DNA of 64,000 nt from Bacillota bacterium (GTDB lineage: Bacteria > Bacillota > Sulfobacillia > JAJYWN01 > JAJZPE01): contig JAJYMC010000019.1 in NCBI GenBank assembly GCA_021787335.1, positions 60,861-124,860 of the forward strand. The letters run 5' to 3'. This document shows, in pieces, positions 8,729 through 16,875 of the stretch. The notes beneath the pieces were generated by a model. The model searched no databases. It was given only the letters and a program-made list of their open reading frames with translations, and had not been told where the DNA came from. Numbering within the stretch: position 1 is the stretch's first letter; each line of letters begins with the position of its first letter. The position numbers and the translations under genes are program-made.

Positions 8729-9783
8729 GGGTATACCGGCGCGAGGTCCAGACCCGTCCGCTCGTCGAGGCCGAGCATGAGGTTCATGTTCTGGACGGCC
8801 TGGCCGGCCGCTCCTTTCACCAGATTGTCGATGACCGAGACCACCAGCACGCGCCCGGTGCGCTCGTCGACCCGCGGGGCGAGGTCGCAGTAGTTGGAGC
8901 CGAGGACCTCCTTGGTCTGCGGGAGGCCCGCCGTCCTGACCCGCACGAACGGCTTGCCGTGGTAATGCTCGGTGAAGAGGGCGATCACCTCGGCCGTGGT
9001 CGCCGGGCGCCGCAGCGTGAAATAGGCCGTCGTCAGGATGCCGCGGGTCATCGGGACGAGGTGCGGGGTGAAGCTGACGAGGATGTCCTCGCCGGCCAGG
9101 TCGCTCAGGGTCTGCTCGATCTCCGGCGTGTGCCGGTGCTCACCGGCGACGCTGTAGGCCTTCAGGTTCTCGTTGACCTCGCCGAAGTGGACCCCCAGGC
9201 CCGGGGAGCGACCGGCCCCGGAGACGCCCGACTTGGAGTCGAAGATGATCCCGCGGGTCTCGACGAGGCCCGAGCTGAGCAGCGGGGCCGCGGCCAAGGC
9301 GCAGGAGGTCGGGTAGCAGCCCGGGTTGGCGACCAGCGAGGCCGCCGCCACACCCTCGCCGTACAGTTCGGGCAGGCCATAGACGGCGCCGGCCAGGGCG
9401 TCGACCGCCGTGTGCTCGACCTTGTACCATCTGGTGTAGACCGCGGCCGACCGCAGGCGGAAGTCGGCGCCGAGGTCGACGACCTTCTTCCCCGCGGCCA
9501 GCAGGGCCGGGGCGAGCTTCATCGCCGCCCCGTGCGGGAGGGCCATGAAGACGACGTCGCAGCGGTCGGCCAACCATTCGGCCTCGGTCGGCCCGGCGAC
9601 GAGTCCGCCCGCCAACCCCTCGCTCGAGTACAGGCCGGTCGTGTGCGGGAAGACCTCGCTGAGCGGTTTGCCCTGATTGCTCTCGGCGGTCACCGCGGCC
9701 ACCCGCGCCGCCGGATGTCCCCTGAGTAGCCGGAGCAGCTCTATACCAACGTATCCAGTCGCGCCGGCCACGCCGACTCGCAC
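8725..9783 (-). CDS. argC: N-acetyl-gamma-glutamyl-phosphate reductase
   Basis: NADPH-dependent reductase of acetylglutamyl phosphate. It opens with the Rossmann motif VGVAGATGYVGIELLRLL and carries the catalytic cysteine in ASLVANPGCYPTSCAL, plus the downstream GVSGAGRSPGLGVHFGE. Length (352 aa from GTG 9783) is normal. GTG 9783 or the adjacent TTG 9786 is preferred because GGGAGGGG lies at 9793-9800; the frame stays open to GTG 9834 but adds 17 residues not expected in the family. It is the first gene of the arg operon, transcribed from the promoter at 9870-9898. Confidence 0.93.
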   Translation of the reverse strand: MRVGVAGATGYVGIELLRLLRGHPAARVAAVTAESNQGKPLSEVFPHTTGLYSSEGLAGGLVAGPTEAEWLADRCDVVFMALPHGAAMKLAPALLAAGKKVVDLGADFRLRSAAVYTRWYKVEHTAVDALAGAVYGLPELYGEGVAAASLVANPGCYPTSCALAAAPLLSSGLVETRGIIFDSKSGVSGAGRSPGLGVHFGEVNENLKAYSVAGEHRHTPEIEQTLSDLAGEDILVSFTPHLVPMTRGILTTAYFTLRRPATTAEVIALFTEHYHGKPFVRVRTAGLPQTKEVLGSNYCDLAPRVDERTGRVLVVSVIDNLVKGAAGQAVQNMNLMLGLDERTGLDLAPVYP

Positions 9784-9869
9784 CAACGGGCTTCCCCTCC
9801 CCCTGGACCTCTGGCCGCGCCCAGCTAAATCCACGTCCGACCGGCTGCGGTGTTCCGGATAATAAGAGG

Positions 9870-9898
9870 ATTATAGCCCCTGCCGCATAAATATGCAA
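9870..9898 (-). promoter_or_regulatory. Sigma-A promoter of the arg operon
   Basis: Read on the minus strand: TTGCAT (9893-9898), 17-bp spacer, perfect TATAAT (9870-9875). The start of transcription would be near 9863, giving a leader of about 80 bases before argC. Confidence 0.75.
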
Positions 9899-9917
9899 TC
9901 CCCTGAATGTATTTCCC
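9884..9917. promoter_or_regulatory. Paired ARG boxes (ArgR/AhrC operator)
   Basis: CGCATAAATATGCA (9884-9897) matches the ArgR half-site arrangement TGNAT-N4-ATNCA at all but the first base and contains the palindrome GCATA-AA-TATGC. A second box with a perfect TGAAT half-site (TGAATGTATTTCCC, 9904-9917) is centred 20 bp away, the usual spacing for tandem ARG boxes. The first box overlaps the promoter spacer and -35, so repression by arginine-bound ArgR is the expected mode. Confidence 0.55.
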
Positions 9918-10056
9918 GGCCCGGTTTCGGCCAAGAAATAATTTACCATGCTGGGGGCGCCAATGCCGGGAACCTTTTGAGCGACTCCAGCGACTAATAG
10001 ACTAGGACGCGGACAAGACTCTCTGAACGCAAGGCGCGTCAAAGGAGGTGGCTCAC

Positions 10057-10299
10057 GTGGTCGACTTCAAGAAGCTCATCCCAGGTGATAAGGTGGTCCT
10101 CGTGACCGAACACGGACGGATCGACCTGACCCGCATCTACGGTCGTTACAAGTACCGCGTGGCCGCCGAGTGCCTGGCCCTCCCGGCCCGGGGCAACGTC
10201 TTCGCCCGGGGCGACTCGCTCGACAAGGTCGAAGTCAAGCTCGATTCGGGTACCAGCCTGGACGAGCGTATTCTTAAGCTGGCCATCGTGCGCGGGTAA
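10057..10299 (+). CDS. Small hypothetical protein (80 aa)
   Basis: I do not recognise this family. The 80-residue product is basic, has no membrane segment or signal peptide, and is predicted to be mostly beta with hydrophobic alternation (DKVVLVTEHGRIDLTRIYG, RYKYRVAAECLALP, DKVEVKLDSGTS). The start GTG 10057 is set by a near-perfect AAAGGAGG at 10041-10048 with 8-base spacing; the in-frame GTG at 10048 overlaps that site. Such a strong ribosome site and a stand-alone position, divergent from argC, suggest a well-expressed gene. The convergent terminator at 10409-10432 follows. Confidence 0.6.
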   Translation: MVDFKKLIPGDKVVLVTEHGRIDLTRIYGRYKYRVAAECLALPARGNVFARGDSLDKVEVKLDSGTSLDERILKLAIVRG

Positions 10300-10408
10300 C
10301 CACGCGCGACGACCGGCGCGGGCCATACGGCCCGGTCCCAGTTTAGAACGGCCACCGGCCGGTTAGGTTTTGAGTCCTCACCTCCTAACACCCCCTTAGA
10401 CGCTAAGG

Positions 10409-10432
10409 CCCCGGACAACAAGATGTCCGGGG
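10409..10432. terminator. Bidirectional terminator hairpin
   Basis: CCCCGGACA (10409-10417) pairs with TGTCCGGGG (10424-10432) around ACAAGA. It lies between convergent genes ending at 10299 (+) and 10496 (-). The T-tail is weak on both strands. Confidence 0.5.
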
Positions 10433-10495
10433 TCTCGGCGTTCTGCGGCCCATGGCCTGGCGGGTTCGGGGCCCCTGTCGTTCAAGCGGGTCCGC

Positions 10496-11419
10496 TCAGC
10501 GCTCCCGCTCGTACCAGACCGACCGCTCCTTGGTCACTTCGAAGCCGGCGCCTCGGTAAAGCCCGAGGGCCGGCCGGTTGGCGTCGATGACGGTGAGCGT
10601 CACCGAGGAGACATCGCCCCTCGCCCTCAAGGTCTCGAAAGCCCGGATGAGGGCCTGACGGGCAAGGCCTTGCCCGCGGCGCTCAGGGACCACGCCGATC
10701 GTCTCCAGGTCGGCGAGCCCGTCCTCGACCCTCATGATGAAGTGACAGACATGCCGGCCGCCGGCGTAGCCGATCTGGACGAGGCCGGTGCCCAAGCGGT
10801 CCCCCAGCCACTCGAGCGCGCCCTCATCGGTCAGGAGCGCGCTGTTGAAGCCACCGGTGAAGGCGGCGTTGTGGACGGCGATAAGCTCCCCCACCGCGCC
10901 CGGCTCGACCGTCCTGAATTCAGGGCGGAGTCCATCCGGGAGTGCCGGCAGCCGGCCGCCCAGCGGACGCCGCATCTCCAGGGCTTTGTAGAGGTAGCGG
11001 AAGCCCGCCTCCTTGGCCGCGGCCTCCAGGTCCGGACGCGCGGGGATGAGCCCTAGCCGGATGGTCCGGTACGGCTCGCCGCTCACCTCGGGCAGGGCCA
11101 GGACGGCATCGACCAGCCCGGGCAGCAGACCCGCGTCGCTCTGGCGGAGGCGAAGGCCGGTCAGGTACAGATAGCCCTGAGTCACGGCCTCGGCGGTGAT
11201 TGCGGCCAGACACCCGGCCGGTTCCGGCGCCCCGCCGCTGGGCCGCGCGGCCCAGGCGCTGACGTGCCGGCGCCCCTTGCCATACTCGGTGTCCATGAGG
11301 CCGACCATCTCGTCCAGTGTGCTGAACTGATCGCTGAGGCCCAACGACTTGATGAGATCGAAGAGCGCCTGCCGCTCCTGGGCAGTCAGGTCGGCGAAGG
11401 CCGCGAATCGGTATTCCAA
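10496..11419 (-). CDS. GNAT family N-acetyltransferase, tandem-domain
   Basis: The 307-residue product contains two GNAT-like halves. The C-terminal half has the clear acetyl-CoA loop ETIGVVPERRGQGLARQAL and the terminal ANRPALGLYRGAGFEVTKE. The N-terminal half (residues 1 to about 150) is more degenerate, like the N-terminal lobe of MshD-type mycothiol synthases and related two-domain GNATs. The substrate is unknown. TTG 11419 has GGAGGG at 11426-11431; the frame open to 11578 includes a 23-bp tandem repeat and is unlikely to be translated. Confidence 0.75.
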   Translation of the reverse strand: MEYRFAAFADLTAQERQALFDLIKSLGLSDQFSTLDEMVGLMDTEYGKGRRHVSAWAARPSGGAPEPAGCLAAITAEAVTQGYLYLTGLRLRQSDAGLLPGLVDAVLALPEVSGEPYRTIRLGLIPARPDLEAAAKEAGFRYLYKALEMRRPLGGRLPALPDGLRPEFRTVEPGAVGELIAVHNAAFTGGFNSALLTDEGALEWLGDRLGTGLVQIGYAGGRHVCHFIMRVEDGLADLETIGVVPERRGQGLARQALIRAFETLRARGDVSSVTLTVIDANRPALGLYRGAGFEVTKERSVWYERER

Positions 11420-11442
11420 GGGCTTCCCTCCAGACCGTATCT

Positions 11443-11508
11443 CCGCGGACGCACCCGCTGCACCTCCGCGGACGCACCCGCTGCATCCCCGCGGACGCAC
11501 CCGCTGCC
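11443..11508. repeat. Three tandem copies of a 23-bp repeat
   Basis: The core CCGCGGACGCACCCGCTGC starts at 11443, 11466 and 11489, a strict 23-bp period. Only one or two bases of the spacer differ between copies. The array sits just upstream of the ribosome site of the two-domain GNAT gene. It is too short and too closely spaced to be a CRISPR. Confidence 0.8.
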
Positions 11509-11549
11509 TGTTCGACGCCCACCCTCGATTATCCTGCCGTGGACTCGAA

Positions 11550-11574
11550 GACCCCGGACGATCCGTCCGGGGTC
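11550..11574 (-). terminator. Terminator of the B12-radical SAM gene
   Basis: GACCCCGGAC (11550-11559) pairs perfectly with GTCCGGGGTC (11565-11574), 10-bp stem and 5-base loop. It lies 68 bases past the stop of the gene at 11643 on the minus strand, followed there by TTC. Confidence 0.6.
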
Positions 11575-11642
11575 TCAATATCGAAGGCCTTCATCCGTTC
11601 CGGTATAACCGAGAAGCCCATCGGCTTTAGCCGTGGGCGTCG

Positions 11643-13379
11643 TCACAGGCACTCATACCGCGGCAATCCGGGCCGGCAATGCTCCAGGAGCGAGCGGAAA
11701 GCGGCGTTCGGACTGACCACCTTGATCTCGCGGCAGCGCTTGGCCAGGCCATCGAGGAGGGCGCCGACCCGCGAGGGGAGGATCTCGCCGGAAAGCCTCA
11801 GGCCGGAAAGGTTGATGACCAGACGCGGCCCCCCGGGGACGCGCAGTCCCTTGACCGTGCGGACGAGGAAACGCCTGAAGGCCGACCACCGGGACCGGTC
11901 GAGGACTCCACTGGCCTCGATGTGCCAAGCGCCCGGGGCCTCGCCGGCCTTGACGGTCAGGGTCAGCCCCGGCAGGCCGGCTGTCGCCAGGGACAGGTCC
12001 CGCGCCTGCGGCTCCAACCGGCTTGGCGCCGGCGCCGCCCCCGCATCCGGCACATTTCCCCGCAGCCAGCGGTCCAGGACGAGGCGGCCGGCGGCGCGAT
12101 AGCCGGCCGTCAGGAAATCCCCGGTCACGGCCCGGGCGACCGCCCCCGGCCAGCTGTAGAAGCTGGAGTAGGCGCGCACCAGGCAGCGCTCGACCTCGGC
12201 CGGGCCCAGGCGGGTCGGGCGGTGGACGGCGTGCAGGCCGTCATAGAGGCTCCAGTCGTCGGTCAGGAGCCGGCCCTCGCGAGCCAGCCGGTCGTAGAGC
12301 GGCGTCCCCGGGATCGGCGTCAGGGCCATGAACTGCGCCGTGTCGAGGCGGTGGGCCCGCGCGTAGCGGACGGTCTCGCGGCCCACGTCGGGCCCGTCCT
12401 CGTCGGCCCCGAAGATGAACATGCCGTGGACGCGCATGCGGCGGCGATGGAACTCGGCCAGGCAGCGGTCGATGTCCTCGACCCTCTGGCCCTTGTGGAA
12501 GGCCTTCAGGGCGTCGGGGTTGACCGACTCCAGCCCCACGTAGACGACGGCGCAGTTGGTCTTGGCCATCAGGTCCATCAGCTCGGGGTCCTTGGCCGCG
12601 TCGACCCGCACCTGCGCCGACCACCACGGCGGGGTCAGGCCACGCCGCAGCATCCCTTCGAGCAAAGCCTTGCTGTGGTCGACGTCAGCGGTGAAGTTGT
12701 CATCGTAGAAGAAGATGCGGCGCCCGCGGTACCGGGCCAGATCCTCGAGAACTTGTTCTGTCGGGGCGAAGCGATAGCGGCGCCCGAAGAGGGCGGTGAC
12801 GGCGCAGAAGTCGCAGGAGTATGGGCAACCGCGGGAGGTCATCAGCGGGACCACCGATAGCTTCCCGAGGTTGCGGATGAGGCCGAGGTCCGGCGGCGGT
12901 AGCGTCGCCAGGTCGACGCGGGCCTCCGGCATGGGATTGTTGACGACCCGGCCGCCGTCCACGAAGGACAGCCCGGGCAGGTCCCCGACCGGCCGCCCCG
13001 CGCTCAGCCGCTCGACGAGCTCAGGGAAGACGGCCTCACCCTCGCCGCGGACGACGTAGTCCGCCGCCTCCAGGGCCTCCTCCGGCCGGAAGGTGACGTG
13101 CGGCCCGCCCAGGACCACCGGCACCCCGTGGTGGCGCACGAAGCGCGCCAGTCGGTAGGCCTCCGGGGCCGTCGAGGTCGTCGTCGAGATGCCGACGAGG
13201 TCAGCCGTGAGGAGCACGGCCGGGTTGACCACCCCCGACTGCTCGAGGTAGATCTCGACCTGATGCCCGCGCCGGGCCAGGATCGCGCCCAGTTGCGGCA
13301 ACCCCAGCCTGGGCAGATTCACCATGCTGAAGACATGGAAGTTCGGGGCCTTCGGTTCGACCAGGATGACGCGAGCCAT
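11643..13379 (-). CDS. B12-binding domain radical SAM protein
   Basis: An N-terminal cobalamin-binding Rossmann domain (residues 1-140, FSMVNLPRLGLPQLGAIL) is followed by a radical SAM domain whose cluster motif is SRGCPYSCDFCAV (Cx3Cx2C) with FFYDDNFTADV downstream. The architecture matches BchE/HpnJ-type methylases and cyclases. The C-terminal 130 residues (from about 440) resemble an ancillary STAS-like domain (GGPRLVINLSGLRLSGEILPS), an unusual appendage. The substrate is unknown and no pathway neighbours indicate it. ATG 13379 is the natural start. The STAS-like reading rests on appearance only. Confidence 0.85.
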   Translation of the reverse strand: MARVILVEPKAPNFHVFSMVNLPRLGLPQLGAILARRGHQVEIYLEQSGVVNPAVLLTADLVGISTTTSTAPEAYRLARFVRHHGVPVVLGGPHVTFRPEEALEAADYVVRGEGEAVFPELVERLSAGRPVGDLPGLSFVDGGRVVNNPMPEARVDLATLPPPDLGLIRNLGKLSVVPLMTSRGCPYSCDFCAVTALFGRRYRFAPTEQVLEDLARYRGRRIFFYDDNFTADVDHSKALLEGMLRRGLTPPWWSAQVRVDAAKDPELMDLMAKTNCAVVYVGLESVNPDALKAFHKGQRVEDIDRCLAEFHRRRMRVHGMFIFGADEDGPDVGRETVRYARAHRLDTAQFMALTPIPGTPLYDRLAREGRLLTDDWSLYDGLHAVHRPTRLGPAEVERCLVRAYSSFYSWPGAVARAVTGDFLTAGYRAAGRLVLDRWLRGNVPDAGAAPAPSRLEPQARDLSLATAGLPGLTLTVKAGEAPGAWHIEASGVLDRSRWSAFRRFLVRTVKGLRVPGGPRLVINLSGLRLSGEILPSRVGALLDGLAKRCREIKVVSPNAAFRSLLEHCRPGLPRYECL

Positions 13380-13492
13380 GAGACGCCCTCCACCCGCCTT
13401 TCGCCTTCAACATGAGAATGCCCACCGGGACGGGGATTATGTTGTTTCACCCCTCAACTTCCATGGCTGCCTCGCCCCGTGGGCACAAACAA

Positions 13493-13518
13493 GCGCCCCA
13501 CCATGACCGGCGGGGCGC
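13493..13518 (-). terminator. Terminator after the amino-acid permease gene
   Basis: GCGCCCC (13493-13499) pairs with GGGGCGC (13512-13518). On the minus strand the hairpin is followed by TTGTTTGTG. It is 41 bases past the permease stop. Confidence 0.55.
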
Positions 13519-13558
13519 GTCCACGAAGTGGCGACTTGTCATCCGATGCCTGATCCTG

Positions 13559-14236
13559 TCAGTACGACCGCACCGCCAGCTTCTTCTCCAGCGTCCGGGC
13601 CGCGTGCGCCAGGCTGTAGTTCAGGAGGAAGTAGACCACGGCGATGAGGAGGAAGGTCTCCATCGGGTTGACGTACTTGGCGAAGATGATGGTCCCCTTC
13701 CCCGTTATCTCCTCGACGCCGAGGGCCCAGGCGAAGGCGGTGTCCTTGACCACCGTGATGAACTGGCTGACGATGGGCGGGATCATCCGCCGGAGGGCCG
13801 GCGGTAGGACGATGAGCTGAAGGATCTGGCGGTAGCCGAAGCCCTGGGCGGTGGCCGCCTCCCACTGGCCGCGGTCGATGGAGATGAGCCCGCCGCGGAT
13901 GATCTCGGCCATGACCGCGCTGTTGAAGATGGTCATCCCGATGATTGCCGAGCGCAGGGCGGGCTGCCGCGAGAGCAGGTAGGTGGCGAGCATGATGAGG
14001 AGCATCGGCAGGTTGCGGATGGCCTCGATGTAGCCGAAGGCCACCGCCCCAATGGCTCGCCCGGCCCGCAGGTGCTTGTAGCGGTCGCCGCTGTAGCGGG
14101 CGATGGCGAGGAGGAGCCCGAAGACGAAGCTCATCAGGATGACCGCGACAGCCATCTCGAGGGTCGTCAGGAGCCCGTAGCCCAGGAAGCGGATGTTCTC
14201 CGGGCGGAAGAGGTCGGCGAAACCCTTGAGGCTCAT
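13559..14236 (-). CDS. Polar amino-acid ABC transporter permease
   Basis: A HisM/GlnP-type inner-membrane subunit (225 aa) with about five transmembrane segments. The EAA loop that contacts the ATPase is EAATAQGFGYRQILQLIVLPPALRR, seen at about residues 128-152 (EAATAQGFGYRQ, VLPPALRR). The N-terminal transmembrane segment GYGLLTTLEMAVAVILMSF is intact. It lies 22 bases after the damaged paralogue at 14259. No substrate-binding protein or ATPase gene is nearby, so the transporter cannot be complete from this locus alone. Typical substrates are Glu, Gln, Asp or His. Confidence 0.88.
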   Translation of the reverse strand: MSLKGFADLFRPENIRFLGYGLLTTLEMAVAVILMSFVFGLLLAIARYSGDRYKHLRAGRAIGAVAFGYIEAIRNLPMLLIMLATYLLSRQPALRSAIIGMTIFNSAVMAEIIRGGLISIDRGQWEAATAQGFGYRQILQLIVLPPALRRMIPPIVSQFITVVKDTAFAWALGVEEITGKGTIIFAKYVNPMETFLLIAVVYFLLNYSLAHAARTLEKKLAVRSY

Positions 14237-14258
14237 GGCGTCTCACCCCTCGCGCCGC

Positions 14259-14833
14259 TCATGACGCCGCCCCCCACGTCGACTGCATCCGCCGCTCCAG
14301 CCGCCGGGCCAGGAAGGCGGTGGGCAAGGTCAGGGCCAGGTAGAGCAAGGCGGCGACCAGGTAGGCCACGCCATAGAGCAGGTTATAGGCCGACCACGCG
14401 TCGGCCTGGTACATGATGTCGTACCCGGCGATGAGCGAGAGCACCGACGAGTTCTTGATGAGGTTGACGAACTGGTTGGTCAGGGGCGGCATGATGATCC
14501 GGAAGGCCTGGGGCAGGACGATGTGCCGCATCGCCTGGCCGTAGGTGAAGCCCTGGCTGTAGGCCGCCTCGAGCTGCCCGCGGTGGATGGACTGGATGCC
14601 GGCCCGGACGATCTCGGCGATGTAGGCGCCGGTGTAGACGCCCAGGCCGATCACGCCCACGGCCAGCACCGGCAGGACGAGCCCGAGCCGCGGGAGACCG
14701 TAATAGTAGAAGAACATCTGGGTCACCAGGGGCGTGTTCTGGAAGAACTCCACGTAGACCCGGTTGACCCAGCGCAGCGGGCGGACCGGGGTGACCCCGA
14801 GGACACCCATCAGCGTCCCGAGGACCACGAAAC
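14259..14833 (-). pseudogene. Polar amino-acid ABC permease lacking its N-terminus
   Basis: The C-terminal about 189 residues are a clear HisM-type permease (VYVEFFQNTPLVTQ, EAA loop EAAYSQGFTYGQAMRHIVLP, NSSVLSLIAG). Family similarity ends at VVLGTLMG (about 14828). The first transmembrane helix and cytoplasmic start that should precede it are absent; the frame upstream reads into Arg/Pro-rich, non-homologous sequence up to 15350. The binding-protein and ATPase genes normally upstream are also missing. An internal ATG could still give a truncated product. This looks like a deletion, inversion or assembly junction near 14.83 kb. Confidence 0.7.
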
Positions 14834-14878
14834 GGGCAGGATGCCGAACTGAAGAAGAACGCCACCGTCGAGGCTGAA

Positions 14879-15064
14879 GTGAAGATTGATATGGTAAAGA
14901 CGACGGCCTTTGTCGTGGGGGCTGTCGCCATTGGCGTCCTGGCCACAGCCACTTCCCCAGTGTGGGCCCCGGTTGCGTTGGCCGGAGTAGCGGCTCTAGG
15001 AGCCGCCGCGGCCCCGGCGCTGAGTGGGGCGGTCCAGCAAGTGGCCCCCGCTTTCGGTCGCTGA
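14879..15064 (+). CDS. Small Ala/Val-rich membrane-like protein, possibly 5'-truncated
   Basis: The 61-residue product has one or two hydrophobic helices (TTAFVVGAVAIGVLATA, PVALAGVAALGAAAAPAL) and no recognised family. The reading frame stays open to the left to at least 14831 and continues in a plausible charged sequence (AELKKNATVEAEV). No ribosome site precedes the GTG at 14879. I therefore suspect this is the 3' part of a longer gene cut by the same junction that beheads the permease on the other strand. A terminator follows at 15104. Confidence 0.4.
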   Translation: MKIDMVKTTAFVVGAVAIGVLATATSPVWAPVALAGVAALGAAAAPALSGAVQQVAPAFGR

Positions 15065-15103
15065 AGCCCCAAATGAACCTGACTGCCACCTCTTCGACGA
15101 AAC

Positions 15104-15136
15104 GCGGGGCGCAGCCCTCGCTTGACTGCGCCCCGC
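15104..15136. terminator. Bidirectional terminator
   Basis: GCGGGGCGCAG (15104-15114) pairs with CTGCGCCCCGC (15126-15136), an 11-bp perfect stem, then ATTCTTT on the plus strand. It separates the small plus-strand ORF from the minus-strand gene ending at 15152. Confidence 0.7.
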
Positions 15137-15151
15137 ATTCTTTACCTTTAA

Positions 15152-15622
15152 CTATTTCCAGATGGGCTGGCTGAGAATGAGGGTCTTTCCCGCACCGGAT
15201 CGGCCCCCCGCTACAGCCCTCAAGCGATAGGTGCCTGTCGGTGCCGGGTGACCCATCCGGAGTTTCAGATGTAGCGCTTGATGCGGCCCCGCTGCGCTTG
15301 GGATCAGCGCCTCCTGGGCGAGGCCGAAATGGTCGCCCGGAGCCAACCATATGATGTGCACTGGGCAGTCCCGATTGACCCCGCTCAGTTCCAACCGGAT
15401 GATAATCTCTTCGCCGAGCCGGAACATGATTTCCTCAGGGCCGGGGGTGAAATCCTCATCTATGTTCCTGACCAACAAGAGGCTTTCGGCCTTTGGCGAC
15501 CCTGCTTCGGCATACACGGGTCCCTCCTCTCGGACGGCCAAGATTGACCGGACGGTGCCGTCCGGGTTCAGCTCATACCGCGTCGCTTCCTGACCGGCCA
15601 GCGCGGCCTTCGCCTTACGCAC
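15152..15622 (-). CDS. Hypothetical protein, beta-rich
   Basis: The convincing coding part runs from about VRKAKAALAGQEATRYEL to the end SQPIWK. It reads like a small secreted or lipoprotein-type beta domain (RLGEEIIIRLELSGV, VHIIWLAPGDHFGL, GTYRLRAVAGGRS), but I recognise no family. The start is uncertain: GTG 15622 is the first usable codon, while AGGAGG at about 15646-15651 points further upstream, where a neighbouring frame contains ALILFLAGA, a possible signal-peptide core. A frameshift separating a signal peptide from the body is possible. It is divergent from the tandem-TPM gene. Confidence 0.45.
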   Translation of the reverse strand: MRKAKAALAGQEATRYELNPDGTVRSILAVREEGPVYAEAGSPKAESLLLVRNIDEDFTPGPEEIMFRLGEEIIIRLELSGVNRDCPVHIIWLAPGDHFGLAQEALIPSAAGPHQALHLKLRMGHPAPTGTYRLRAVAGGRSGAGKTLILSQPIWK

Positions 15623-15750
15623 CAGCCAGGAAAAGGATAAGGGCCCTCCTAGTCGAATTGTGGATTCCGGAAACCTGGAGGGATACCGCCGGCTGGAAAG
15701 GGATTCAGACCGTACCATCGCGCCCATGGATCCTTGGGCACATACTGGGG

Positions 15751-16872
15751 GTGGCCCCGACGCGCAGGTTCGTGTTGGCGATCTGTTTACTCCTTGTCGC
15801 CCTGACGGCCGTTGCGCCGACCGTTGCTGCATCGCCAAGGGTGCCAAGCCCTCCGACTGGAAACGATCGATACCTGCTGGACCTACTCCATGTCATCTCG
15901 TCGGCCGACCGCGAGCGATTAGTTACCACTGCTTCGGCCCTCGAGCAAAAGACAGGTATCAGGATCGTCGTCTTGACCGATACCCCAATTGCGGGCGTCA
16001 GTTGGGACGACTATGCCGAAGCGGTGAAGAACCAGTGGAAGCTGAAGGACTCCGTCCTCATCCTTTTTCTGAAGGGAGATAACATCGGTTTCCAGGTCAT
16101 CCCGGGCGACGGCAAGTATTCACTAATCGACGAGGCCCAGCTGAAAGCGGTGATGAGCCAAGTCTTGCCGGTCATCAGAGGGGACAGGGTGGGCGGCGGG
16201 ACGATGGGGGCCTTTGAGGAAGTCGCCTTCCGGATTGTTCGGAACAACAACCTCAATCCCGCAGACTTCGGCCTTGACGATGTCGTCGTGCCGCCGGTTC
16301 CGGCCACAGACATCTATGTCCAGGACTATGCCGGGATCCTATCAGATTCGGCTAAGCATGACATGCTTGAAATCGCCGCCACCTTGGACCGCAGGCTTTC
16401 GGCCAAGGTCGTCGTGGTGACTGTGGACAGCTTCGAGGGTGTCGTCCCTGGCGATTACGCCACGGCCCTGGAGGATAAATGGGTATTGACCGCCGGCGTG
16501 AACAACTGGGCGGTCATCGTCGTCGATAAGGCCGGCAGCTTCTCTCTCCAGGTCGATTCTGGCGTCGGGAACCCTCGCCAGAAGGCAATTGAGGCGGCCG
16601 GTCAGGAGTTGAACAGCCTCCTCAAAAAGGGCGACTTCGACAAGGCGGTTTGGGCGGGCTTCAAGGGCGTCGTGACCCAGATCGCCGCAGAACACCGGGT
16701 CAAGCTGAGCACGATCGACCCCGGTGGGTTGCTGGGAGGGGCTCGGCGGGTCGACATGGGCAGGTTGAGCGCCGCGGCGATCCTATTGATCGCCGGCGTC
16801 CTGGCTTGGCCCGAGCTTCTAAAACGGGCGCGTCGGCCATGCCCGCCTGCCGCCAGGGCCACGTTCAGGTAG
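15751..16872 (+). CDS. Secreted/membrane-anchored protein with two tandem TPM domains
   Basis: A signal peptide (FVLAICLLLVALTAVAP) is followed by two TPM-fold domains, about residues 35-170 (RYLLDLLHVISSADRERL) and about 190-330 (VQDYAGILSDSAKHDML). A C-terminal hydrophobic stretch (SAAAILLIAGVLAWPELL) may anchor it. TPM domains occur in membrane proteins of unclear function, including thylakoid and YgcG-like families; two per chain is less usual. GTG 15751 is chosen because it precedes the signal peptide directly; its ribosome site is weak. The next gene begins three bases after the stop, so the two are probably co-expressed. Confidence 0.65.
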   Translation: MAPTRRFVLAICLLLVALTAVAPTVAASPRVPSPPTGNDRYLLDLLHVISSADRERLVTTASALEQKTGIRIVVLTDTPIAGVSWDDYAEAVKNQWKLKDSVLILFLKGDNIGFQVIPGDGKYSLIDEAQLKAVMSQVLPVIRGDRVGGGTMGAFEEVAFRIVRNNNLNPADFGLDDVVVPPVPATDIYVQDYAGILSDSAKHDMLEIAATLDRRLSAKVVVVTVDSFEGVVPGDYATALEDKWVLTAGVNNWAVIVVDKAGSFSLQVDSGVGNPRQKAIEAAGQELNSLLKKGDFDKAVWAGFKGVVTQIAAEHRVKLSTIDPGGLLGGARRVDMGRLSAAAILLIAGVLAWPELLKRARRPCPPAARATFR

Positions 16873-16875
16873 TCA

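Noticed and set aside
9980..10010. Promoter for the 80-aa gene (TTGAGC...TAGACT)
   Set aside because: The spacing of 15 bp is too short and the -10 is weak, so I did not list it.
11443..11508. Tandem repeats as a CRISPR array
   Set aside because: Copies abut with a 23-bp period and have no unique spacers; no cas genes nearby.
13539..14246. 235-codon minus-strand frame overlapping the amino-acid permease
   Set aside because: Same strand, wrong frame; His/Arg/Pro-rich translation, while the other frame is a clear permease.
14834..15350. N-terminal extension of the second permease frame
   Set aside because: It is Arg/Pro/Ser-rich, lacks membrane helices and overlaps another gene's terminator; non-coding read-through beyond the junction.
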